Shown piece by piece: positions 32,785-43,945 of a stretch of DNA of 64,000 nt. The notes under the pieces were generated by a model, which saw only the letters and a program-made list of their open reading frames with translations, searched no databases and was not told the DNA's origin. The DNA comes from Ceratotherium simum simum (taxonomy: Eukaryota; Chordata; Mammalia; Perissodactyla; Rhinocerotidae): the NCBI RefSeq assembly GCF_000283155.1, contig NW_004454195.1:1532314-1596313 (forward strand). Reading direction: 5' to 3'. Each line of letters starts with the position of its first letter. Position 1 is the stretch's first letter. The position numbers and the translations under genes were made by a program.

Positions 32785-32935
32785 AATTATTAAACATTGC
32801 AAGAAAATATATAAAAGTAAACCCTCCCTCTAAAACTTATCATCTAGAATAACCACTTGTTAACATTTTGGCTGACTAAAATGTTTTTCTCTAAGCGCAT
32901 ATACATATACACATGTGGCAGATTATTGCACCTAT
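32785..32935 (-). mobile_element. Short L1 3' remnant
   Basis: 'ctcatctagaataaccacttgttaacattttggctgac…gcgcatatacatatacac' is antisense L1ME-type 3' UTR text. Confidence 0.55.
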
Positions 32936-33644
32936 GACCTGCTCTGCAAATCAGAACATAAATGATCACGACTCGTAATTTTTTTACTATTTGCCCTAGT
33001 CCACATATGCCACATTAGGAGGAACTCCCTTAAGTTCTTGCCAGCCTCCAAACTGTCTAAAAGTATCAGAGACTTTCTCATTTCAAAGGGTGTAAGTTTT
33101 GCTGTCAATGCCAGGAATCATGGGAATTGGAAAAAGGTCATCAATCCAATTTATGCTGTTCACTTCGTTGCCACAGATGTTGCTGTTGAAGACTGGGCCT
33201 GCACAGCTCAAGTGTGACTCTTCTGTTCCACTGAGTGGTCCCTGTTCACCCTAGTCCTCACCTGCCCTGCTGATGTCTCTCGGCTTGAGCCCCAAAGTTA
33301 GAGTTTTCCCTCGCCCAGTCAACACTCAGCCAAGGATGACAATTGGGCCAGGAAGTTTGGGTCTGAAGACACTGACTAGAGATAAAAAATATCTCTAGGG
33401 AATAGGGAAGGACCACATGCTGAGTTCAAACCAGTTCCCCTCTGTGTATTCACAGGTGCTTGTGTTGAGTCCAAGTCACCACCTTCTCCTCAAGGTAATT
33501 TTATTTGGGGGGGGGGTCTCACTGTACTTCCCTACTAATTCTATACTCAGCACTTTCCCCTATTGCACTATCACATCACCTGTAGGACTACTACTTATTT
33601 ACATATGTAAATGTAATCTTCCTTTCTAGATAAAAAATGTTCAT
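32936..33644. other. No gene seen
   Basis: Unique-looking; a G-run at 33509-33517. Frame 33417-33629 is unrecognised. Confidence 0.4.
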
Positions 33645-34160
33645 AAAGCAGACAGCACACATTATTTATCTCTGTCCAGGGGTGTGCTGGAGCCAGATCA
33701 TACCTGCTCACAAGAGCCAATTGTTAAATTTTCGGAAATGTTGTGAGCTGATTGTTAAAACAGCCATTATTTAAAATTAAATTATATAAATGTACAGTTA
33801 AATAAATTATATTGACCACAAACTTAATAAACACTCAAAACTCATCACTTCCTAATTACCATATTTAACTATTATCTGTGCACTTGAAGTTATTTGCATC
33901 TGTTGTATCTGTATGGTGGAAACACTATATAGTGGTGGGCCACTGTGCATCTCTTTCCAACTTTGTGTGTAGTGGTGTCATGTTGGTATCTTGAAATCAG
34001 CTGTGGTGGGAGTATTTGCACTATGAAAATCAACAAACACTGCAAATCAGCTCCCCCACCCAAGAGCTAGTTGTTTAACCTTTACCAGCATACCACTGAC
34101 AGTCTATTCCCAGCAGCTGGAATGACAAGGTACCCAATAAATGTTAAATGGATGGATGAG
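33645..34160 (+). mobile_element. L2 3' end remnant, split by a hAT element
   Basis: 'gcagacagcacacattatttatctctgt' before and 'tattcccagcagctggaatgacaaggtacccaataaatgttaaatgg' after the hAT element read together as the L2 3' tail. Confidence 0.6.
33677..34098. mobile_element. Nonautonomous hAT-type DNA transposon
   Basis: Starts CAGGGGTGTGCTGG and ends CCAGCATACCACTG, giving a terminal inverted repeat of about 14 bp with two mismatches. The interior repeats mirrored 'gagccaattgttaaat' and 'gagctagttgtttaac' blocks. 422 bp, with no transposase. Flanking 8-bp duplication is no longer evident. Confidence 0.8.
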
Positions 34161-34200
34161 TGGATGGATGGGTGGGTGGATGGGTAGGTGGGTGGTGGGA
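34146..34200. repeat. (GGAT/GGTG)n simple repeat
   Basis: Degenerate tetranucleotide run following the L2 tail, which itself ends in ATGG-like units. Confidence 0.9.
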
Positions 34201-34355
34201 AAGAATAATGGAAGAGAGGAGAGTTAAAGAGCCTTGAAGACAGGAATAACAGGCAAGAGAGGATGTTAGTTAGGTGGGGTATTTAATATTCTGCCCTTTA
34301 CCTTGCAGCCTGCCCAGCCAACAACCTCAATTGTTCTATTTCCTTCTTTTGTAGG

Positions 34356-34585
34356 TTTCTCATGTTGTGTTCTTACATATTGTGCAAAAGAGTGAAATAT
34401 AGTACAGAAAATGTGGTCATCCTATTTCTGAATTCTATGTTGCTTCATCACATTTCAAAAGAGGTGTAAATTTTGTATTCTTGTTCGTTCCACTGAAGAT
34501 AGTGGTGTGGCAATGCACACTGCAGAACACAGGAAGCCCCACATTTACCATTCACGACATATTTACAACTAGATCCAGCGGAAGG
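34356..34585 (+). other. Possible noncoding exon (weak)
   Basis: A strong acceptor-like tract, TTCCTTCTTTTGTAG, ends at 34355 and a donor-like GCGGAAG|GTAAGC sits at 34586. The 230 bp between contain stops in all three plus frames, so it could only be untranslated, such as a lncRNA exon. A second donor-like site is near 34663 (GTGAGTAT). No repeat is recognised inside. Single-site matches like these are common by chance. Confidence 0.2.
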
Positions 34586-34663
34586 TAAGCAGGGGTGGAG
34601 TCCTTTTGTGGCAAAGTTATCTTTACCACAAGTTCCGTTCCCATATGCCATCTTTTCCCAGTG

Positions 34664-35410
34664 AGTATAAAGAATAGGGAACTAAATATTACTACTAAAG
34701 CTAAGTATACTGTGAAAATCTTATCCAGAAAATGCCAGAAGCCAGGTCTGAACTTTTTTTCTCACCACATCTTCATAACGTTCCCTACCGTGAAATTTCC
34801 CTTATACGAGCTTTTAATGTTTCTATTAAGTGTCTTTCATATAGTTCTCTTTTAGTGCATTAAAAAGAGGAGAGAAATTAGGAAAAAGAACTACTGGGGC
34901 AGAAGCCTGGGGCAAAATGGTGGAGAAATGTTTGTTATTGTTGTAAGTGCATTGCTTTGGAGTTCCTTATTGAATAGCTTTCAAGGGGATCCTTTTGTGG
35001 AAGTCTTATCTTTGTCAATAAAAGTTGAAGATCTCTATTCTAGTAGTTGGCAGAGAAAATCATGTAAAGACTCCTATTCCACTGCAAAACTCATGATTAG
35101 CTGATTAATTCACATGAGAAAATGCCTATTTGCCCTTTTCTCACCAGGGCCTGGGGTCTGAAGTGCTTGGAAGACAACACAAATCCTTCCCAACATAAAA
35201 ACCATCATCAGGCCCTGTGTAATTATTGTTCTCCCTCCCATAGTGGGAGGTGGGATCAGATTCACAATAGGGCAAAGCTTTGCTCCCAACCATCCCAATA
35301 CCGTGTGACTCGGTGACCACCCGCTGTCCCTCGGGTGTCATTCCATCACTTCCATATTCATAGGAACCTTCTAACGTCTCTGACCCCGATGAGATGAGAG
35401 AACTGCTGGG
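34664..35410. other. No gene seen
   Basis: No recognised repeat or exon. Overlapping frames on both strands at 35110-35341 are unrecognised. Confidence 0.4.
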
Positions 35411-35535
35411 AATCCATTACTCATTCATTTAGAAAATGTCTCTGGAACACTGGTTTCCATCAGGTCTGAAGGTCTTACTTGATCTTTGCCTTCTAAGATC
35501 TCAATGTCTAGCAGGACACACTGGCCTAAAAACTG
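35411..35535 (-). mobile_element. Weak L2 3' remnant
   Basis: 'cattactcattcatttagaaaatgtctctggaacactgg…gatctcaatgtctagcaggacacactgg' recalls the antisense L2 end. Diverged. Confidence 0.4.
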
Positions 35536-37846
35536 GTAAATATGCCCTAGATCCTGCAGCCTCAAGTCGTATGCCTGGACTGTCTTCCATGAGACTGCAG
35601 AGTCCAGCGCAGAGAAGAAAAGATTTGATAAATCAGCCCCAACACAGCAAACCCTACACCCAACGCTGTCCCCGTTGCCTGTTAGATAGCCGCACTTAGG
35701 GATTTTTTTTTTAACATGATTATATTTTCTTTTCATTTATGGAGCAGTTCGGTCATCCCTGTAAGAACTTTCTGGCGTAGGTTCCCACAATCTTGACTCA
35801 CTTGCTCTTTGAAAGTGTTTCGGCTTGCTCCAATGACTCTGCCACGTTACATGTGTGTGTATACATGAATATCACACTTCATACATACGTATGCCTATCC
35901 ACCTAGTTTCTTTGTCCTTAACCTCCCCATCAATAAAGTGAGGACAGTCACACTGAACTCCCTTTCTTCCCCCAGAAAGAACTCAGAACAAGTGACATAC
36001 ATTCCTAAGTTTCTCAGGAGAAATGTGCCTTTCTTGGTATTAATATTATCATCATAAAGGAAACCATTTGATCCTAGGGTGCACAAGAGCTCATGGGCCC
36101 AGATTTTCCTGAGGGTGAGGAAAGGATTGTTGGAGAGGTGGGTGGAGGGAAGGAAAGAGAACCTTGCCTTTAAGACAAGCATTACCAACTTTTTCCCCTC
36201 ACCGTTATCTGGTCGAAGCAGGAACCTCACAGCATTATTATCATCAGATAATATCTATAATCAACAATAGCACGTTACTTTTGCATAAAGCTTTTATTAG
36301 ATATAGTCCAGTGAAAGAAACACTACTAGATGCTAGTCCAGGAATACTGGGTGCTCTGCTCAGCACCCTGTTCCACACTAGCACCAGGGACATTTATACT
36401 AGTCTATAAATGACAACGGCACCACGTGGGTGTGACAGGCAGCTGGTTGCGTTCACAGAGTTTTTTACATTAGGTCATATCTAGGTTGAGGGGTGAGGAC
36501 AGAGAGGACTTCCCTTTGCCCCCACCCTCACCCCCTCCATCTCACCCACATGCAATACTTGACGCCTCCCCTTTTTGTACTTTGTTAAAACATTAGAAGA
36601 AATTTTATAAGAATATAATTCTCCCATCATTCTAACGTTTCTTCAGGGGTTGCCCATTCCATGGGGTGAGCTGGTGGACCCCGAGGGCTTCCCCTGAGGG
36701 GAAAGGAGTCCTGCCCTCCCGAACTCTTGCTAACCAGCATCTGATCTCTGGGGAACTCTTGCACCCAGGTGGTTAGTGACCCCCTACCCCATCACCACCA
36801 CGGGTTTCCATGATATTAGAAGATGGGAAGTTGACATTTATACTGCTTTCGGCTTCTGCCAAGTCCACACTGGAAGATGCCCACCCACTTGCCTAAATTT
36901 ACCCCTGACTGATTTTCTCCAAATTTGCTTGCTTATTCCCTGGCAGAACTGAGAGCCCCCAGAAAGCTGGCCCAACTAAACCATTTCACAAAACCTGACC
37001 ATAAGGGTATCCTGAGAAGCACTGAAACCCCTCACATGCAGAGACTGAGAGACAATCTCACACTTCCCCTGTACCCTATACCTTAATGCTGAACTCTTGA
37101 GGAGTTGGGTTAATAACTCTTGGGTAACTCTTGGGTGCCTCAGGCTAATGGAAGAAGTCTCTAAAATCTGCAGTAGAAACAACTTGTAAAACCTTCAACC
37201 TCATGATAGTTTTGTGGGGTTTGAGTTTTGTTTTTTGATTCTTGTTTTTTTAGAGGGTTGGCTGCTTTCTGCTCACCTCCCACTTTAAATAACAGAGCTT
37301 TTTCCCTTTTGCTTTCTCCCTCCTCCACTGGCCCCCTCACGTTCTCTGGTCCACGCCCTTGTTTATAAGTCTTGGTTCACTGGTTCAGCTCTGTTTGTGG
37401 TCTCGGAAAGGATGGGTGGCACTTTTCAATCTGTTATCACACCAGTTATAGTTCTAGGAAAAGAAAAAAAGGCCTCGTTTTGAAGAGGTTAGTAGGGGAT
37501 GAAACGAACCATAGATTGTTTTCTACACTTCTCAGCTGAAGAGACATCCGAGAGCAGGGACCAGAAGGAGCATAACAGAGAGAAGAGAGAAGGGGAAACC
37601 CAGTGCCTCAAAATAAAGACCCTTTGGTAACACAAAGTTTCTCCACGGGCAGCCTGAGCTCACACTTAGAGGGGGAAAATTTTTTTTGAAATATGCAGGC
37701 TGATTAATAACTACAAATTCCCATGTGCAATCATTTGAGAGAGACAGAGAGAGCTGCCCTGGAGAGGAAGGTGAGCCCATCACCTCACTGGCTCCCAGCT
37801 TATCTCCACTGTCAAGTATTGCCTTTAGGATCAAGGCAGCGCCGCC
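35536..37846. other. Repeat-poor stretch, no gene seen
   Basis: About 2.3 kb with almost no recognisable mobile element. Frames up to 111 codons (35895-36230, minus) occur on both strands, but none has a recognisable domain, and I see no convincing exon-intron pattern. Confidence 0.4.
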
Positions 37847-37965
37847 TTTTTTTTTTTTCTTTCCTCCCTGTGTCTCTTTCTTTCCTTTCTTCCTCCCTTC
37901 CTTTCCCCACTCCCTCTTCCTTCCCCGCCCCCTCCTTCTTCTCCTTCAGCTAGCTTTTTCTTTTA
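37847..37965. repeat. Polypyrimidine tract
   Basis: Almost unbroken C/T over about 115 bp, irregular CTTT/CCTTCC units. The frames 37723-37970 are its translation. Confidence 0.9.
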
Positions 37966-38740
37966 GTTAGAGGCAAGAGAGGAAACGGTAGCTCCCTTTT
38001 CCCACTGAAGTTCCAGGCTGTTCACTGAACTGTAAAGAATCGGGGCAGAGTTGGATCCTCGTCTTTCTCCAGCAGCGTGGTGGTGTGCTTTGGTCACACT
38101 GTTGTCAGGGAGGGAAACAGCTTTTGCTACTCCAGTTCTTTAGAGGTAAAAGCTTAAAACCCACTGTCAAGCTGATAGATTGGGAATAGTGGAAAACCAG
38201 AGTCATGGAAATATGGGAACTTAGTCCTTCCCGGGCAGGCCTGGGCCCTAATTCAGTACATGAGACACAATGTGGCTCTTCTACTCTAGGTGTTGATTCT
38301 CACTGATGCTCTTTATTATGATTTACACTTCACAACAAAAATCTTAAAGGAGGAAGGGGACTTCAGGGTCTAGCCTGCCAGGAAACGAAGGAGCAATGGT
38401 GATTTCTTAGTCTATAAATCTCCGTTTTCTCCATCCAAATGCACTCAAATACATTTAGATGTTCCTGGGTGCCTGGCAAAGAAGGTATGAAGCTCATCTA
38501 AGGTGAGCCAGGAACCTGGGAATGAGAGTTTCAGTGTGTTAAGTGTTTGCCCAGGGCCCACCTCTGCCCTGCAGCATTCACACAGCACCCAGAGCTGAAT
38601 TTCTGAGTTTCTAGGAGGGCTGAAATTTCAAATCAAAGAGTGTCTCTGGATATCCTCCCACAGAAGCTTTAAAAAAATAAACAAAAAAAAAACAGGTGCC
38701 ATCTGGAAGTATTTTTCCTCCAAAAGGGAAATATTCTGCC
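37966..38740. other. No gene seen
   Basis: Continuation of the repeat-poor block. No recognised exon. Confidence 0.4.
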
Positions 38741-38800
38741 CTTCCCTCATGCTTCCCTCTCTTTCTCCTACTTTCCTTCCTTCCCTCCTTCCTTCCTTCA
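38741..38800. repeat. (CCTT)n-like simple repeat
   Basis: Tetranucleotide CCTT/CTTC units, clearest at 38772-38800. Confidence 0.85.
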
Positions 38801-39572
38801 GAGGTTACCAAGACATATATATTGAAAAGAAGCCACACTAAGAAGAGTTTTCAAAAACATTTGGCCAAAATCAGAACATAACAAGTTCCAAATTCCAAAT
38901 CCTTGCTTTCATTGCTATCCCTGAGAAGAAGTTCTGAGGCCAAGAAGAAACAGGTTAGGAGATGAATGGGTCCCAACTCACAAAGCTAGTACATGCAAAG
39001 GGATGGAACTACTAGGCCTTCCCTCTGCATTGCCCAGAAGCCAAGGGCCCACAGCTTCCATATGCTTTCCCAGGGTCCCTCTGATCATGGTCCCTGGCCT
39101 ACAGGGCCTAACACAGTCCTGCTCCACTCAACGTAGGATCTGCACTAGTGGCCTTTAACTGTGTAGTTTTTGAAACTCAAAGTAAATTTTGGAAAACTAT
39201 GTACCTTTGCATATCTAAAGTTTTTCATCATAAGTTTTAAAAGTTACAAAGCACGTACTTAATGGAGTAATAGATATATACCTCCATTGTCCATGTAAAA
39301 AAATACATGAACATGCTCTTTGAGATTTGGAAATATTTTATGTCATTCCATTTTCTTATTGAATTCATATTTCCATTCCGTTCTCCCCCAACAGAATTTT
39401 ATCCTAATTGTTAAGGCAACTTCTCAGATAAGTTGTCAAAGTTTTATTTTATACTTGTCACAAAAGAATAATTCCTGAGAGAGCTACCGTAACTATTCTC
39501 TATTGATAGAGACATTTAATAAGAAAAAAAAGATATTTAGATGATCATTAACGTATTGGACTTTTTTTTTTT
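38801..39572. other. No gene seen
   Basis: Mixed to AT-rich unique sequence. No repeat placed with confidence. Confidence 0.4.
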
Positions 39573-39590
39573 AAGAATTTCTAGTTTAAG

Positions 39591-39803
39591 GGCCGGCCCT
39601 GTGGCTTAGCGGTTAAGTGCGCGCGCTCCGCTGCTGGCGGCCCGGGTTCGGATCCCAGGCGCGCACCGACGCACCGCTTCTCCAGCCATGCTGAGGCCGC
39701 GTCCCATATACAGCAACTAGAGGGATGTGCAGCAATGACATACAACTATCTACTGGGGCTTTGGGGGAAAAAAATAAATAAATAAAATTATAAAAAAAAA
39801 AAA
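39591..39803 (+). repeat. Young ERE-type SINE, tail-less form
   Basis: Complete tRNA-like head with Pol III A box TGGCTTAGCGG (39602-39612) and B box GGTTCGGATCC (39645-39655, one base off GGTTCGANTCC). It ends 'ctactggggctttggggg' followed by an AAATAAATAAATAAAATTATAAA tail. A perfect 18-bp duplication, AAGAATTTCTAGTTTAAG, at 39573-39590 and 39804-39821, preceded by a T-run as expected for L1 endonuclease. Many CpGs are intact, so the insertion is recent. Confidence 0.97.
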
Positions 39804-39821
39804 AAGAATTTCTAGTTTAAG

Positions 39822-40045
39822 ATCATTAGGCTCAGTGTAAGACTGTAAGTCAGGCAGGTAGGATAAATCAGTATTCCAGAAGGACTCTTATCTCATTAAA
39901 TTCTATCAGAAAATTGATGGCACACTTTATTAGGAATGCTAGATACATCCCAGAAGGTGCTGCTGATCCTACCACACCACAAAGTTCTACTTCAGCCCCA
40001 GTTTGGGACAATTTCTCTTCTTATAATATAATGTATTTTTATACC
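39822..40045. other. No gene seen
   Basis: Short unique stretch between the ERE and the very short L1. Confidence 0.4.
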
Positions 40046-40059
40046 TGAAAGTCTTTTTT

Positions 40060-40148
40060 TTTTTTTTTTGGATGTTGATGAAGTTGGGTTTATTTTTTAT
40101 TTTTTATTTTTTTAATTTTTTGTTTATTGCAGTAACATTGGTTTATAA
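40060..40148 (-). mobile_element. Very short, recent LINE-1 insertion (about 89 bp)
   Basis: Poly-T at the left, then 'tttattgcagtaacattggtttataa', which I recognise as the antisense 3' end of L1s active in ungulates and their relatives. A perfect 14-bp duplication, TGAAAGTCTTTTTT, at 40046-40059 and 40149-40162 shows it is a complete, extremely 5'-truncated event. Confidence 0.8.
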
Positions 40149-40203
40149 TGAAAGTCTTTTTTGATCATGTTATCACATTTCTCTGTTAAAAATAAATATG
40201 TTT

Positions 40204-40262
40204 GTGTATATATATACATATATATATGTATATGTATATGTATATGTGTATATATATAATTT
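40204..40262. repeat. (TA/TATG)n microsatellite
   Basis: Alternating TATATACA, TATATATG and TATATGTA units over about 58 bp. Confidence 0.95.
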
Positions 40263-40639
40263 TCTTGTGGCTAAATGGTTTAAGTATTAAAATTTTTGTC
40301 TGGATAGAGTTATCATTATAATTCTTATTGATACACAATTGATCAAAACAACATAAATATATTACATATATTGATAAATAAGTATCATCTTTCAAGATGA
40401 AATCAAAATTTTATTGGAAACATATCTCCCAATGAGAAGGATGGAGTTGACTTTTTTCCAATTAGTTCATTTATCCATGGATGAATATTACTTTTTGCTG
40501 TAGTGAAACAGGAATTAGTTATATATTCATATGTTTTGTTTCTATGTAAGCACTAAGAAGCCAAGTTCACATACATAAATAATTAAGAATGAAGGGAATT
40601 TTGTTATAGCAGTGTTACTCTATTCTTTGTGTTAAATAG

Positions 40640-43060
40640 ATATTCTTTAGTGTACAATTTTAATTTCCTTGTCACTTCTTTTACTATACTTTTTATTTCT
40701 CTTCTTAATGTCCTGGGGATTATAATTAACATCTTAATTTATAAGAATTTAGCTTGGATTAATATCACCTTAATTTCAATAGTATAGAAAAACTTTGATC
40801 CTGTATAGCCCCACTCACACCCCCTCCTTTGTGCTGTTACTGTCACACACATGACATCTTTACATATTGTGTGCCCATCAACACAGATTTATAATTATTA
40901 CTTTATGCAGTTTTCTTTTAAATAAGATGGGGGAAAGTTACAAACAAAAAATACATTTATACTGTCCTTTACATTTAGCTTTGCAATTACCTTTGCCAGT
41001 GTTCCTTATCTTTTCTTATGGCTTCAAGTTACTGTCTCGTGTCCTTTCATTTCAACCTGAAGGACTCCCTTTAGCATTTCTCATAAGGCAAGTCTATATT
41101 ATATATCTACTATAAATGAAATTCCTCAGCTTTGGTATATCTGGAAATATATTAATTTCTCCTGTATTCGTGAACATAGTTTTGCCAGATATAGAATTCT
41201 TGGTTGACAGTTTTTTTCTTTCAAGACTTTAAATACGGTATCCACTGTCTTCTGCCCTCCATGGTTTCTAATGAGAAATCACTTGTTAGTCTTATCGAGG
41301 ACCCCGTGTATGTGCTGAGTCATTTCTCTCTTTCTGCTTTATGATTTCTCTTTGTTTTTGGTTTTTGACAGTTTAATTATGATGTGTATAGTAGTAGATT
41401 TCTTTGAGTTTATCTTAGTTGGAGTTTGTTGAGCTTGTTGGATGTATAGATTAATGCTTTTCATCAAATCTTGGAACCTTTTGACCATTGTTTTTTCAAA
41501 TATTCTTTCTGCTCCCTTTTCTCTCGCTTCTCCTTATGAGAGTTCTATGATACATATATATATATATATATATATGTATTCTTGATGGTGTCTCACAGTT
41601 CTCTGAGGCTCTGATCATTTTTCTTAAGTCTTTTTTTCTTCTGTTCTTCAGTCAAGATAACCTCAATTGACCTCTCTTAAGTTTTCTGATTCTTTCTTCT
41701 ACTGGTCATATCTTATGTTGAGCCTCTCTAGTGATTTTTCATTTCAGCTATTATACTTTTAATCTCCAGGATTTCTCTTTGTTTTTTATTTTATAAGGTC
41801 TGTTGTCTTGTTGATATTCTCTATTGTTGAGACATTGTTCTCATATTTAGTTTTCTTCAGTTCTTTGAATGTATTTTAAATAGAGAATTTAAAGTCTTTG
41901 TCCTAATAAGTCCAATATCTGGGGTTCTTCAGGGACAGTCTCTATTAACTGGTTTGTTTTGTTTTGTTTTCTGTGTATGGGCCATGCTTCTTGTTTCTTT
42001 GCATGTCTCATAATTTTTTGTTGAAAACTGGACAATTTAAATAACATTTCATGGGAACACTGGAAATCAGATTCTTCCCCTCCCTAGGGTTTGTTGTTGT
42101 TGTTGTTGTTTAGTGGCTTTTCTGAACCAGTTCTGAAAGCTTGTATTCTTTGTCATGTGTGGTCACTGAAATCTCTGCTTAGTTGCTTGGTGGTCAGCTA
42201 ATGTTGGACAGAGATGTCTTCAGATGCTTAGAACCAATAAGTCTTAGTCTTTGCAAAGGGGCTTTGTATGTAAGCTGGGACACACCTGCAACACTCAGCT
42301 AGGCACTTTACAACTCCGCCTTAACCTTTACTTCCTGCTTCTGCAGAACCTCAAGATTAGCCAGAGGTGAGAGTTTATGGCCTTTTCTAAGCATGTGCAC
42401 AGCCCTACACGTATTTGGCCTTCTAGATTCCCAGGAATATGTCAGAGTTTTTCAAAGCCCCCTGTGACCATCTCTTTCCCTAGCTTTTCCTTTTTAAGAT
42501 TTTGGCTCAGCTATTATTTGCCCCCAATTCTTACCATTGCTTCAGGCAGCTTCATTGTTCACCAATTGCCTCTGATTGTTTTTGACAAGCAGGCCCAGGG
42601 AAAAGGCTGTTCAAAATGGGCAACTCTGAGTCAGGTTAAATAAAGACAGCCTTGCAAATGAGGTCTTCCAAGGAACCAGCAGACAGGTCGAATCATGACA
42701 ATTTTCCGAGAATAAGGCTTTGAAGAAGCTCCAGTCCCATTCTCCAACCACTCCAATGACTGCCCGTCAGCTGGTTTTCACTGTGATTGCAAGCTCATGG
42801 TTTTCAAGGCTACCACAGAACTGGGGAGGAGGACATGGGAATAGGGCAAGTTAAAATGCCACAAAACTCACTATTCTTATGAAAATTAAGTTGTTTTTCT
42901 TGAATAAATGTTCCCTGGATTGTTGCAAACCTTTGTTTAATTTCCAGAGTTCTGAAAAAGCTAATACTCACCACTTTTTCTGGTATTTATTATTGCTTTT
43001 ACAGAAGAGAGGGTTTTTAAAAGTCCTTGCTCCACCATTTTCTCTGATATCCCAGCTGAT
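40640..43060 (-). mobile_element. LINE-1 (L1M) 5' region: upstream/ORF1 part
   Basis: Long antisense block: 'ggaaatatattaatttctcctg', 'gttttgccagatatagaattcttggttgacag', 'gagtttgttgagcttgttggatgt', 'cttttcatcaaatcttggaacc', 'tgatatctc…tagtttcttcagttctttgaatg', 'aataagtccaatatctggggttcttcagggacagt', 'ttttgttgaaaactggacaattt', ending near 'ctccaccattttctctgatatcc', typical of an L1M 5' end. About 2.4 kb. It contains (AT)n at 41552-41575 and (GTT)n at 42089-42112. No intact frame. Confidence 0.8.
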
Positions 43061-43162
43061 TCTTTGAACTTTTTCTCGATCATATGCCAAAACCACATAA
43101 TGATTTATCATCAAAAATTAAGCTCACTGGTCTTTTGGCAATAATTCAATGAGATCCTCTTT

Positions 43163-43186
43163 CAATTCTTTGAAAACAAAGAATTG
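43163..43186. repeat. Perfect 10-bp hairpin
   Basis: CAATTCTTTG (43163-43172), loop AAAA, CAAAGAATTG (43177-43186). Possibly chance in AT-rich sequence. Confidence 0.8.
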
Positions 43187-43814
43187 GAAAACCTGTGATT
43201 TGCCAGAGGATTAAGTACCAGTCATTTAATGTCATTCACTTTTTCAACAACAACATTTCATATTGTCCTGTGGTTTATGTACCAAAGAGCAATCTCCCAT
43301 TATAGGACTTAGGATGGTGAGAGGTATGCCTTGCTTTCAAAGTTGAGAAAGTCATACCTTCTTCTCTGGCCTCCCTTCTGTGGACAGAGATGTCCTCTTG
43401 GGTCTAGAGTCACAGTCTAGAAGGGAGGGTTGCAATTTTCCCTAAAGTCTCCCCTAAATCTCTCACAGACACAAAGGACTGTTTCTTTCCACCTTCTCAA
43501 AGTTTCTTTCCCTGACCACTTCTGCTGCTTTCTGTAGCTCCCATACCAAGAAAGAGGTCCTGAGGTTAATCTAAAGTTGGTGATAGGGCCACAGGGAAGG
43601 ATTCCTGTCTCAATTCATGTCACCAAACCCTAGGAGGTAAATTTTATTATCAGTGGAAGTCACAGGATCTCTATACTGGAAAGGCTTTGGGATTACATTC
43701 TGGTTGGGATAGGGGCTGTAGGCCAGGGACTGGGTCTTGAAGTTGTGTTTCTACAGCTAGCACAAGATATCAACAAAGATTTTAATTTGGGGCAACTTGA
43801 GGGAGGAGGGCTGA
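43187..43814. other. No gene seen
   Basis: Unique-looking sequence without recognised features. Confidence 0.4.
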
Positions 43815-43945
43815 ACCAATGATTATTATTTCATTTTACAGATTCTGAGTCAGATTCAATAACTTTAGTCAAAGATCTGGGGAATAGCAAAGCCAGGATT
43901 AAAACTCAGTTCTGTCAAATCCCAGAACCAGTGCCTTTTATGCCA
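43815..43945 (-). repeat. MIR SINE fragment
   Basis: 'attatttcattttacagattctgagtcag', 'gccaggattaaaactcagttctgtc', 'cagtgccttttatgccatt' in reverse-complement MIR order. Confidence 0.7.

Noticed and set aside
34448..34651. Cysteine-containing 67-codon minus frame that superficially resembles a small secreted peptide
   Set aside because: No hydrophobic signal sequence, cysteine spacing fits no defensin or other family I know, and there is no supporting splice context.
37723..37970. Phe/Ser/Pro-rich frames of 76-81 codons
   Set aside because: Translation of a polypyrimidine tract.
39602..39655. tRNA-like A and B boxes in ERE copies, possible tRNA gene calls
   Set aside because: They are SINE heads: no acceptor-stem pairing or terminator, and each is followed by the SINE body and flanked by target duplications.
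40204..40262. TA-rich tract as a TATA promoter or origin
   Set aside because: Ordinary TA microsatellite with no other promoter elements nearby.
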